Positions 9,271 to 16,511 of a stretch of 64,000 bases of DNA are shown here, piece after piece. The notes below the pieces were generated by a model. That model did no database searches. It saw only the letters and a program-made list of their open reading frames with translations, and had not been told where the DNA came from. The stretch's first letter is position 1; each line of letters opens with the position of its first letter. The DNA is from Neobacillus piezotolerans (GTDB lineage: Bacteria > Bacillota > Bacilli > Bacillales > Cytobacillaceae). The stretch is from positions 18,303 through 82,302 of the forward strand of contig NZ_QNQT01000013.1 of the NCBI RefSeq assembly GCF_003362805.1, given 5' to 3'. A program made the translations under genes and the position numbers.

Positions 9271-9565
9271 GAGGCGCTAACCGGGCGCCTACGCATTTCT
9301 ATTTGTCCAGCTCCGGCGCCCAGCGCCTAGTGTACTTCGGTCCCCTCGCTACGATAAGTCAACATCGGGGACCTCCAGTCCATACGGCGCTAACCGGGCG
9401 CCTACGCTTTTCTATTTGTCCAGCTCCGGCGCCCAGCGCCTAGTGTACTTCGGTCCCCTCGCTACGATAAGTCAACATTGATTCGCTTAGGCTCATCGTG
9501 TTTCCTTTATCTCCATCGGGGTCCTCCAGTCCATACGGCGCTAAACGGGCGCCTACGCTTTTCTT
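9271..9565. repeat. GC-rich direct repeats, two full units plus a partial third
   Basis: Units begin with GGCGCTAACCGGGCGCCTACG at 9273, 9386 and 9537. Spacings are 113 and 151 bases; the second unit is longer by a 38-bp segment (about 9478-9515). The third copy is only the first about 30 bases, with one substitution. Each unit contains small palindromes (GGCGC..GCGCC) and the shared stretch CCAGCGCCTAGTGTACTTCG. No reading frame or transposase is present. The sequence resembles a mobile, non-coding intergenic repeat of Bacillaceae. It lies at the left edge of the cytochrome region. Confidence 0.85.
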
Positions 9566-9672
9566 TTAAGCATAAACTTATGAAGATATTGTGAAGATTT
9601 CCATTTGTAATTATGAACATTTTTTTAAAACCGGCTAGGGTAACTAGTAATCGTCCGCTAGGGGGGACTACA

Positions 9673-9762
9673 ATGAACATAATCAATCGTAATCAAGTGG
9701 GAAATGTGATTATTGGTGTGGCGGCCAGCCATATGCCGGTATTCCCGTTGCCCCCAGAATAA
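9673..9762 (+). CDS. Possible 29-residue peptide upstream of the response regulator
   Basis: A short frame with a very strong ribosome binding site (GGGGGGA, five bases before the ATG). It encodes a 29-residue peptide starting MNIINRNQVGNVIIGV and ending PVFPLPPE. Its stop codon lies within the binding site (AAGGGAGG) of the downstream regulator, so the two would be co-translated. There is no signal peptide or known motif. It could be a leader peptide, a small regulatory protein or a chance frame. I see no homologue from memory. Confidence 0.4.
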   Translation: MNIINRNQVGNVIIGVAASHMPVFPLPPE

Positions 9763-9779
9763 GGGAGGCTCCATGCCTG

Positions 9780-10448
9780 ATGGAAAAACTGAAAGTATTA
9801 ATCGTCGACGTAAATTATATGTTCCTGAAAGGGCTTGAAACAATCCTGAATGAGGAGCCAACCCTGGAACTGGTAGGGGAAGCGCGAACCGGCTGCGAGG
9901 CCTTGTCAATGGCCGTCTCCCTGAAGCCGGATGTAATCCTTATGGATGTAAACATGCCCTCCGAAGACGGAATCGGGATCATGAAACAGCTGGTAGCGGA
10001 TTTGCCGGAGAGCAATATCCTTGTTCTGTCCGTGGACAACAATGAAGAAGGTATGATGGAGGCGCTTCGATACGGGGCAAAAGGCTATTTACTGAAAAGC
10101 CTGCTGCCAAATGAACTGCTTGCATTCATCCACATGGCCAGCAGGGGCGAATATGTCATTTCGGGACCAATAGCGAAGGAAATCATCTCTAATATCACCA
10201 AGTTCCCTAACCCATTAGTTTCGGGGAATTCCGTTCCGAAAAGCAATATGTTAACAAGAAGGGAAAAGGAGATTCTTTCCGAAGTCATAAAAGGAATGAC
10301 AAACCGCCAGATCGCATGCACTCTTTTTATCTCGGAAAATACTGTTAAGAACCATATACGAAATATCATGGAGAAGCTTCATATGAATAACCGCGCCCAG
10401 GTAGCTGCCTTTGCTCTCCAGGAAGGATGGCTGCAGAAAACTGTATAG
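9780..10448 (+). CDS. Orphan NarL/FixJ-family response regulator
   Basis: Two-domain transcription factor: an N-terminal receiver (residues 1-120) and a C-terminal LuxR-type helix-turn-helix (about 155-215, LTRREKEILSEVIKGM...ENTVKNHIRNIMEKL). The phosphoacceptor is D56 (VILMDVNMP), with S84 and K106 also in place. The acidic pocket is incomplete: IVDVNYMF has only D10, where most receivers have two acidic residues, so Mg2+ binding and phosphorylation may be altered. No histidine kinase is adjacent. It lies upstream of the diheme cytochrome and the Ccm operon, so control of these genes is plausible but unproven. Confidence 0.88.
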   Translation: MEKLKVLIVDVNYMFLKGLETILNEEPTLELVGEARTGCEALSMAVSLKPDVILMDVNMPSEDGIGIMKQLVADLPESNILVLSVDNNEEGMMEALRYGAKGYLLKSLLPNELLAFIHMASRGEYVISGPIAKEIISNITKFPNPLVSGNSVPKSNMLTRREKEILSEVIKGMTNRQIACTLFISENTVKNHIRNIMEKLHMNNRAQVAAFALQEGWLQKTV

Positions 10449-10517
10449 TATGCAACCCGGGGTGGGAGAGCCACGGTTATTTTTAAAATGTTATGATGAA
10501 AAATTGATAGAAAAGGG

Positions 10518-10548
10518 CTTTGGCCATGCCGCCTCTTCGGGGCCAAAG
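10518..10548 (+). promoter_or_regulatory. Stem-loop in the leader of the diheme cytochrome gene
   Basis: CTTTGGCC (10518-10525) pairs perfectly with GGCCAAAG (10541-10548), 13 bases before the cytochrome start. No T-run follows, so it is not a typical terminator. It could limit translation, stabilise the transcript or be an operator. Confidence 0.4.
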
Positions 10549-10561
10549 AAATGGTGCTGCC

Positions 10562-11221
10562 ATGAAAAAGAAAGTGTTGATTGGTTTCTATATTCTCATC
10601 GTGCTCATTGGGCTGGCTGTTTTCATGACGGCTAATGGGTTCCAGGGAAAGAATGCCCAAGCTGTCCAGGCGGGTGAAAAGGTCTATAAGCAGCAATGCG
10701 CCATTTGCCATGGGGATAATGGAAAAGGAGAAGGCGCTAATGCAGGGACATCCTTAAACAGCCAAGTATTTTTAAGTTCCGCCAGTGATGACGATCTCGT
10801 CAATTATATAGCAGAGGGAAGGCCGGAAGCGGCCATGCCCGCGTATGGGCCGAGGCTCAGCAAAGAAGAGTTGAAAAATGTGGTTGCCTTTATCCGCGAC
10901 TGGCAAAAAGGAGAAATGAAATTTGATGTCCCGGATCCCATCGCCGGAAATGCCGAAACCGGTGAAAAGATCTACAAAAGGTCCTGTATCCAATGCCACG
11001 GGGAAGGAGGAGCAGGAAAACCGAAGATGGGGACGGTACTTGCCCATCCTAATTACCTAAAATACTCCACCGATCAACAAATCTGGATCAACACGGCCTA
11101 TGGCCGGGAAAATACCAGGATGGCCCCATCGCTAAAAGGGCTTGATGGGGTCCGCCAATTAAGCAAAAAGGATATTTCCGATGTTGTAGCGTATATCCGT
11201 TCCCTTGAAAAAGAAGAATAA
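10562..11221 (+). CDS. Membrane-anchored diheme cytochrome c
   Basis: Electron-carrier protein of 219 residues facing outward. One N-terminal membrane anchor (about residues 4-26) precedes two class I cytochrome c domains. Haem attachment sites are C46-x-x-C49-H50 (CAICH) and C142-x-x-C145-H146 (CIQCH). Likely Met axial ligands lie in AAMPAYG and TRMAPSL. The start at 10562 (MKKKVLIGF) fits an anchor; its ribosome binding site is weak. Its redox partner is not shown. Position beside the cytochrome c maturation operon makes it a probable client. It converges with the rhodanese gene across a shared terminator. Confidence 0.92.
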   Translation: MKKKVLIGFYILIVLIGLAVFMTANGFQGKNAQAVQAGEKVYKQQCAICHGDNGKGEGANAGTSLNSQVFLSSASDDDLVNYIAEGRPEAAMPAYGPRLSKEELKNVVAFIRDWQKGEMKFDVPDPIAGNAETGEKIYKRSCIQCHGEGGAGKPKMGTVLAHPNYLKYSTDQQIWINTAYGRENTRMAPSLKGLDGVRQLSKKDISDVVAYIRSLEKEE

Positions 11222-11258
11222 AAGAAACCCCTGCCGATTTCGCCGGGGTTTCTTTTAC
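11221..11258. terminator. Bidirectional terminator, cytochrome/rhodanese
   Basis: AAAGAAACCCC and GGGGTTTCTTT form a perfect stem between the convergent genes, flanked by A and T runs. Confidence 0.85.
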
Positions 11259-11620
11259 TGATCAATTTCTCCTGTCCAGGCGTTCATACCGCCCTCCATA
11301 TTGATAACCTTGAACCCCTTTGAAGCCAGAAGATCGCTTGCTTGTTGGGAACGGTTTCCGCTTCTGCAAACAATAAGATAGACTTCCTCTTTGTCCAGAT
11401 TTTCCGCCAGGCCGTCGAGGACCTGCAGGGGAATAAGTTCGGCACCTGGAATATGGCCGCCATTGTATTCATCCGGGGTTCTGACATCAAGAATTTTTAC
11501 CTCATTTTTAGTAACCAGCTTCAATGCTTCATCCACTGAAACCGTTTCATACTTCGCAGCGCCACATCCCGCCAGAAGAATTGCAATAAAAAGGAACAAA
11601 AACTTCTTCAAATTACTCAC
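11255..11620 (-). CDS. Rhodanese-domain lipoprotein
   Basis: 121-residue exported lipoprotein with one rhodanese domain. The N-terminal signal peptide ends in the lipobox LAGC, so Cys19 would be lipidated. The domain shows LDVRTPDEYNGGHIPGA and the active-site loop CRSGNRS with its catalytic Cys. It probably handles sulfane sulfur or thiol redox outside the membrane. It faces the diheme cytochrome and is divergent from the Ccm operon across a 478-bp gap. A role in sulfur oxidation or thiol supply for haem attachment would fit the context but is only inferred. Confidence 0.9.
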   Translation of the reverse strand: MSNLKKFLFLFIAILLAGCGAAKYETVSVDEALKLVTKNEVKILDVRTPDEYNGGHIPGAELIPLQVLDGLAENLDKEEVYLIVCRSGNRSQQASDLLASKGFKVINMEGGMNAWTGEIDQ

Positions 11621-11843
11621 GCCCTCCTAAGTTGATTATAAGCCAGAAATAAGAACTGGTACATTGGATACCGCGGAAGAAAAAACTTGTTTCGCTCATG
11701 TTTAACAAAAAAGTCAAAAACATGATTACCGGTAAAAAACAATAGGCTTTATAGTTATCTTAGAACCGAAGAATATGGAAATTTTTTTGCCCTGGGTACC
11801 TGGAAATCTATTTTCTGTATTCATAACAATACGATTGTTAAGA

Positions 11844-11854
11844 ATTTCACAAAT
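11844..11854 (-). promoter_or_regulatory. Candidate redox-regulator site (TTTGTGAA type)
   Basis: ATTTCACAAAT reads ATTTGTGAAAT on the minus strand, close to the TTTGTGAAT sequence bound by B. subtilis ResD and to one half of a Rex operator. It is a pattern match only. Confidence 0.35.
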
Positions 11855-11917
11855 AGTTAATAAAGCAATATTTGGTGGAAAATAGCGTCCATTATACAGC
11901 TGCTTGGGTAAGGGGTT

Positions 11918-11931
11918 ATTTGTGAACAAAT
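11918..11931 (+). promoter_or_regulatory. Candidate redox-regulator site (TTTGTGAA type)
   Basis: ATTTGTGAACAAAT is a near-palindrome containing TTTGTGAA. It points opposite to the site at 11844-11854 and lies about 170 bases before the operon start. ResD or a Rex/Fnr-like protein are the known binders of such sequences. Confidence 0.35.
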
Positions 11932-12098
11932 TATGTTGTTTTTTTGTCCAAACCGCAACGTTTTCCCCCCTTTAACAAAATGTTCAAGAGTGCCTCAACA
12001 ATTGGGTTACTGCGTCGATTATATTTATTCCAAAGAGGACTATAGTGAAAAATAGTACGTTCTAGTCATATGTTTTTCACTTGCCGAGGAGGACTACT

Positions 12099-13145
12099 AT
12101 GCTGAAAAAAATGATTGCTTTTTTACTGATTGCTTCGTCCGGTATCTATATTGCCGATTCCGGCGTAAAAGCGGAAGGAAATTTTTCTCCAGAGCAATTT
12201 CCATACAAGGAAATGCAGATCCAGGTAATGCCTGAATTCGATTATCCAGAAAATTGGCCAAAAGAAGAACCGTCCCTATTGGTGGGACAGTACGGAACAA
12301 TTACGAATAAAACCGGCCAGGATTTCAGCGGAAAGGTTGAAGTACCCGTACCGGCCAAGGAGAAAAATTTCCAGGTTTACCTCGTTGCGGAATTTCCAAG
12401 CGATGATAAACCGGAAGTCCAGCGGCCATACGAAGTTGATAAAGAAAAAGGCGTTATCTCCTTTACCCCGCAAAACCCGATAAAGAAAGATGCTGTTTAT
12501 AAGTTTGTTGTCGAATATTATTCCAATCCCATTGAAGTGGGGGATATGAAAAGCTTTACCTATGAATATACGGCTCCGGCAAGCATTGAAGCACTCGATG
12601 TCATAGTATACGCACCTTTGAAATCAACCGATATCACACTCGAGCCAAAGCCCGCCAGCACGCAAAAAAGCGATTACGGGGAACAGATCGCCTTTTATCA
12701 AGTAAAGGCAGCCGAAAAAGGAAGTTCTTATAAATACAACGTATCCTACAAAAAAGAAGGCAACGCTTCAACTCTCTCAATGATTAATAAAAACAAGGCG
12801 CCGAATGACGAAAACCATAATGGCACAACAGCAACTGACCAGGTCACGGCAAACAGCGGAGGGAACGGCGGGGACAATAACCGGCCAATCATCGGGGCAG
12901 CCGGGGGAGTCATCATCGGCGCATCCATCATCATTGCCGGAATGTTTGTGTTCTTTGGGTTAAGAAACAAGAAAGAAAACAAGAAAAATACGGCTCAGAA
13001 CAAGAAGGAAAAAGGCGGGAAGGCGCCGCAAAAACAAAAGATGAAACCATCAAACGACGAAGAAATCAAGGAACTCCGAAAAAAGCTATTAAATGGGAAA
13101 ATAGACCAGGAAACGTACAATGAACAAGTAAAAAAATTAATTTAA
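12099..13145 (+). CDS. Unknown secreted, membrane-anchored protein, first gene of the Ccm operon
   Basis: 348-residue protein of unknown function. It has a cleavable-type signal peptide (cut probably after VKA near residue 25), an extracellular domain of about 200 residues rich in predicted strands, a low-complexity Asn/Gly linker, a transmembrane helix (about 268-290), and a Lys-rich cytoplasmic tail. The tail ends in LLNGKIDQETYNEQVKKLI, a short SHOCT-like helix-turn. There are no cysteines or CxxCH motif. The start at 12099 has GAGGAGG six bases upstream. Its layout matches the protein at 16508-17497, suggesting paralogy. It is 13 bases from ccmE and so in the operon; a role in haem delivery or apocytochrome handling is inferred only from position. 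Confidence 0.82.
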   Translation: MLKKMIAFLLIASSGIYIADSGVKAEGNFSPEQFPYKEMQIQVMPEFDYPENWPKEEPSLLVGQYGTITNKTGQDFSGKVEVPVPAKEKNFQVYLVAEFPSDDKPEVQRPYEVDKEKGVISFTPQNPIKKDAVYKFVVEYYSNPIEVGDMKSFTYEYTAPASIEALDVIVYAPLKSTDITLEPKPASTQKSDYGEQIAFYQVKAAEKGSSYKYNVSYKKEGNASTLSMINKNKAPNDENHNGTTATDQVTANSGGNGGDNNRPIIGAAGGVIIGASIIIAGMFVFFGLRNKKENKKNTAQNKKEKGGKAPQKQKMKPSNDEEIKELRKKLLNGKIDQETYNEQVKKLI

Positions 13146-13158
13146 GGGGGAGAAGGTA

Positions 13159-13614
13159 ATGAAAAAAAATACGATCGTTATGCTTGGCGGGTTTATTATC
13201 GCGGGGGCAATTGTCTTTCTCTTAATGGCCGCGACTCCCGGATCGAGCGGAGTGGAACTTACCTTAAAAGATTTGCTCGCCAGCCAGGAACAGCATAAAG
13301 ATGACTTTGTCACTGTGGAAGGATTGCTCATCGAAGACTCAATCAAATGGAACGCCGATAAAATTGAACTTAAATTCGATGTGAAAGACAACGAAGGCAA
13401 TGTCATGCATGTGGTCCACAATGGGGTAAGGCCAGACAATTTTTCGGAAGGGGTCATTACAATCCTCCAGGGAGCTCCGACCGGAAAAAACACATTTGTC
13501 GCGGAAACCGTAAAGACCAGGTGCCCATCGAAGTATGAAGGCGAAGATATGAAGAACTATGACCCTGAAAAACATAAGGATAAGTTAAATAAAAAGCCTT
13601 CCAGCGAAGAGTAG
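13159..13614 (+). CDS. ccmE: Haem chaperone CcmE, CxxxY variant
   Basis: Carries haem from CcmC to CcmF outside the membrane by covalent attachment. It has an N-terminal membrane anchor (residues 6-24), then an OB-fold domain (about 32-120) and a flexible charged tail. In proteobacteria the haem binds His in HxxxY; here the motif is C122-P-S-K-Y126, the CxxxY form known from archaea and some sulfate reducers. The conserved stretch HNGVRPDNFSEG corresponds to the Y-x-G-x-x-PDLF-x-EG motif. Length is 151 residues. It is second in the operon, with GGGGGAG before the ATG. The identification is secure from fold motifs and neighbours. Confidence 0.92.
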   Translation: MKKNTIVMLGGFIIAGAIVFLLMAATPGSSGVELTLKDLLASQEQHKDDFVTVEGLLIEDSIKWNADKIELKFDVKDNEGNVMHVVHNGVRPDNFSEGVITILQGAPTGKNTFVAETVKTRCPSKYEGEDMKNYDPEKHKDKLNKKPSSEE

Positions 13615-13642
13615 AGGCCAAAACTAAAGAAGGTGGAGACAA

Positions 13643-15625
13643 ATGTATTTATTCGCGAATGCAACAATCTATATTGGCCTTGCCCTTGCCGTGTATGGCT
13701 TGCTTGTGACAACTTACGGGATTGCCGTTAAGAGGCAAAAGCTGATAAACAGCGGAAAAGGGGCGGTGCTCGGATTATTCATCAGCGCCTCGCTGGCCAT
13801 GCTTTCATTATTCTATTTGTTAGGAACATCACAGTTCCAATATCAATATGTCAACGATTATACAAGCAGCGAGCTTCCGATTATTTATAAGCTTACCGCC
13901 CTTTGGGCTGGAAATGCCGGGTCGCTCCTCCTTTGGACGTTCTTTCTGACACTTTATATTGTAATGATCGTATTCTCCCGGAAAATGAAAGGGAATCCCA
14001 TGATTCCCTATATCATGTCAATCTTGCTTGGGAACGCTGTTTTCTTCTTCCTGATTCTCGGGTTTGTCGCAAAGCCATTTGCGATTTTGCCAGATGTGCC
14101 GCTCGAAGGAAAAGGCTTGAATCCAATGCTCCAGAATCCGGGAATGATTATTCATCCTCTTACGCTTTATCTGGGCTATGTAGGTCTGGCGGTACCGTTC
14201 GCATTCGCGATGGCCGCGTTGATTCTAAAAAATATGGACGATTTTTGGATCAAGATGACAAGAAGATGGACCATCATTGCATGGCTGTTTTTAAGCCTCG
14301 GGAATATTTTCGGCGGCCAATGGGCTTATGTGGAGCTTGGTTGGGGCGGATACTGGGCATGGGATCCCGTTGAGAATGCTTCCTTCATGCCATGGCTGAC
14401 AGCAACGGCCTTCCTGCATTCGGTCATGATCCAGGAACGCAAGAACATGTTGAAGGTATGGAATATTAGCTTAATCATAATCTCTTATGCTCTCACTCTC
14501 TTTGGAACCTTCCTTGTACGAAGCGGTGTCCTTACATCCGTCCATGCATTCGCAAACTCAAATCTGGGTTTATACTTCCTGATTTTCATGGGAGTGGCCG
14601 TCATTGGCGCGATGTATGTCCTGATGAGCCGCTACAATCTGATCAAGCGGAGCGCAGGAGAGTTCAACTCTTTCGTTTCAAAGGAAAGCTCTTTCTTAAT
14701 CAATAACCTATTGCTTGTCGGATCCGCATTCGCTGTATTCTGGGGAACCATCTTCCCGCTCGTATCTGAAGCGGTAAGGGGAACAAAAGTAACAGTCGGC
14801 ATACCATTTTTTAACGCGGTCCAGGCGCCCATCCTTCTGTCCATGATGTTTGTCATGGCTGTCTGTCCGCTTCTTGCATGGCAAAGATCATCATTGAAAA
14901 ACCTGAAGAAAAACTTCCTGATACCCGCCATCCTCGCTGTGGCCGCGATGGCGCTGATGGTTGTCCTCGGCATCCAAAAGGCATGGGCCGTCATCGGCTA
15001 TGGGGTCATTATCCTACTTTTGATAACACACTATCTTGAATTTTACAGAGGCGTAAAAGCAAGAAGGAAAATGACGAATGAAAACGTGCCTGTCGCGCTT
15101 TACAGGCTAATGACAAAAAACCGGCGCCGCTATGGCGGGTATATCGTGCATTTGGGAATCGCCTTCATTGCGCTTGGAATCATCGGGTCACAGAACTATG
15201 ACCATGAAACAATGAAAACAATTCCGATTGGCCAGTCGATAGAAATAGACGATTATAGGATCAATTATGACAAACTTGATCAAAAATCCGAAGGCATCAA
15301 TGATATTGTGTATGCCGACCTGACGATATTCAAAAATGGGAAACGCCTAGGAAGCTATGAGGTGGAAAAAGTATTCTACGGAAACTGGGATCAGCCGTCC
15401 TCGGAAGTAGCCCTTATTTCAAGCGCCAAGGAAGACCTTTATATCATTCTCAGCGCGTGGGAAGATGACGGAAGGGCAACCTTCATAGTAAAGGTCATCC
15501 CAATGATGACTTGGATGTGGTTCGGTTCATTCCTTATTGTGGCTGGTTCGATATTCGCAGTCTGGAATGGCAGATTCCAGGGCACAACTCCAAGGTATAC
15601 GGGCGCTTCAAGGGAGGTTGCTTAA
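13643..15625 (+). CDS. ccmF: Cytochrome c haem lyase core protein CcmF
   Basis: Large multi-pass membrane protein that takes haem from CcmE and joins it to apocytochrome c. The tryptophan-rich WWD motif is WGGYWAWDPVEN at residues 234-245. Conserved His residues flank it (MIIHPLTLYLGY and SVHAFANSNLG). After the last helices there is an external domain (about 515-620), then a final helix. The 660-residue length is typical for CcmF and longer than ResC/CcsA-type System II proteins. It follows ccmE by 28 bases and nearly abuts ccmH. Confidence 0.96.
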   Translation: MYLFANATIYIGLALAVYGLLVTTYGIAVKRQKLINSGKGAVLGLFISASLAMLSLFYLLGTSQFQYQYVNDYTSSELPIIYKLTALWAGNAGSLLLWTFFLTLYIVMIVFSRKMKGNPMIPYIMSILLGNAVFFFLILGFVAKPFAILPDVPLEGKGLNPMLQNPGMIIHPLTLYLGYVGLAVPFAFAMAALILKNMDDFWIKMTRRWTIIAWLFLSLGNIFGGQWAYVELGWGGYWAWDPVENASFMPWLTATAFLHSVMIQERKNMLKVWNISLIIISYALTLFGTFLVRSGVLTSVHAFANSNLGLYFLIFMGVAVIGAMYVLMSRYNLIKRSAGEFNSFVSKESSFLINNLLLVGSAFAVFWGTIFPLVSEAVRGTKVTVGIPFFNAVQAPILLSMMFVMAVCPLLAWQRSSLKNLKKNFLIPAILAVAAMALMVVLGIQKAWAVIGYGVIILLLITHYLEFYRGVKARRKMTNENVPVALYRLMTKNRRRYGGYIVHLGIAFIALGIIGSQNYDHETMKTIPIGQSIEIDDYRINYDKLDQKSEGINDIVYADLTIFKNGKRLGSYEVEKVFYGNWDQPSSEVALISSAKEDLYIILSAWEDDGRATFIVKVIPMMTWMWFGSFLIVAGSIFAVWNGRFQGTTPRYTGASREVA

Positions 15626-15626
15626 T

Positions 15627-16130
15627 ATGCGAAAGAAACTATATTCAGCTATCCTGCTGGCCGTGATCCTTGTCCAGGCAGCAGCGTTCCCGGCTTTTGC
15701 AAAGGAATTTGATTACAAATCGAAGGAATTCAAGGCTGTCGCATCACAATTTTCCTGTACTTGCGGGTGCGGCCAGGACCATTATGAATGCGACCCGAAT
15801 ACGTGCAACCTGACTGTTGAGTTCAAAAAAGACCTTGTTGATATGATGAACAAGGGCATGGATAAAGATGAAATCCGCGCTTACTATATTGGCATTTACG
15901 GAGAAGAAATCCTGACAGCTCCGGAAAAAGAAGGCTTCAGCCTGACAGCATGGGTCCTACCATTTGTCGCACTTGGGGGAGCGGGCACAGCACTGGTTTT
16001 TGTTATCCGGAAGTGGGTCAGAAAGAAAGGCCAGGCAAACGGACAAATTGAAGAAGAGACTGGGCGGGACGAAGTGGAAAGTGAAATTCTTTCATCAATC
16101 ATTGATGAGGAACGAAAAAAGTATCTTTAG
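15627..16130 (+). CDS. ccmH: CcmH-like thiol protein with altered cysteine cluster
   Basis: Probable apocytochrome c thiol reductant or chaperone. It has a signal peptide (to about residue 25, AFA), an extracellular domain, one transmembrane helix (about 110-132) and an acidic cytoplasmic tail; 167 residues. Classical CcmH has LRCxxCQ. Here the cluster is C44-T-C46-G-C48-G, followed by C55 and C60 (ECDPNTC). The following helices (KDLVDMMNKGMDKDEIRAYYIGIYGEEIL) match the CcmH family well. The start at 15627 has AGGGAGG upstream and begins just past the ccmF stop. The Cys arrangement could bind a metal rather than act as a simple dithiol. Confidence 0.88.
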   Translation: MRKKLYSAILLAVILVQAAAFPAFAKEFDYKSKEFKAVASQFSCTCGCGQDHYECDPNTCNLTVEFKKDLVDMMNKGMDKDEIRAYYIGIYGEEILTAPEKEGFSLTAWVLPFVALGGAGTALVFVIRKWVRKKGQANGQIEEETGRDEVESEILSSIIDEERKKYL

Positions 16131-16142
16131 GATGTGAACAGA

Positions 16143-16511
16143 ATGGAAGGCATTTCAATCATTTCAATGCTCCTGACCGCAGTGTTTGCGCTTGGCTGCC
16201 TCTACCTGGTGCTGATGCCGCTTTTCAAGGAAGAATCATTCCTTGACCATACAAGGAAAAGCCAGTCCAACGGTGCAACAAAAGAAGCATTGCTTACAAC
16301 ATTGAATGAAATAGAGTTTGAATTCAAAATGGATAAACTTTCTGAAAGCGACTACCGCCAGTTAAAAAGGCAATACGAGAGCCAGGTGGCGAAGCTTATG
16401 CGTGAGGAAGAAACTCCCTCTCAAAAAGCAATTGATAGTGACCTAATGGCTGAAGTGGAACGGGAAATCGAAGCTTCCATGCAGAAAAGGAAAAAGGGGG
16501 ATGGAAAGTGA
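16143..16511 (+). CDS. ccmI: Short CcmI-like membrane protein
   Basis: 122-residue protein resembling only the N-terminal part of CcmI: one transmembrane helix (about 4-24), then a coiled-coil-like cytoplasmic segment with LNEIEFEFKMDKLSESDYRQLKRQYE. The large C-terminal TPR domain of proteobacterial CcmI, which binds apocytochrome, is absent. I chose the ATG at 16143, nine bases after AGGAT; a GTG at 16134 is an in-frame alternative without room for a binding site. Its end overlaps the GTG of the next gene. The helix-turn element resembles the tail elements in the proteins at 12099 and 16508. Confidence 0.78.
   Translation: MEGISIISMLLTAVFALGCLYLVLMPLFKEESFLDHTRKSQSNGATKEALLTTLNEIEFEFKMDKLSESDYRQLKRQYESQVAKLMREEETPSQKAIDSDLMAEVEREIEASMQKRKKGDGK

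Larger units (their letters stand above)
11621..12098. other. AT-rich divergent promoter region of the Ccm operon
   Basis: No convincing gene lies in these 478 bases. The region is clearly poorer in G and C than its surroundings. It contains two TTTGTGAA-type sites (listed separately) and must hold the promoters of the rhodanese gene and the Ccm operon. I could not assign a clear -35/-10 pair. Confidence 0.6.

Noticed and set aside
9271..9565. Insertion sequence or transposase remnant
   Set aside because: Repeats are present but no terminal inverted repeats with a coding frame or recognisable transposase fragment.
13903..14373. 156-codon plus-strand frame inside ccmF
   Set aside because: It is an alternate frame of ccmF with a Cys/Arg-rich, unstructured product and no binding site.
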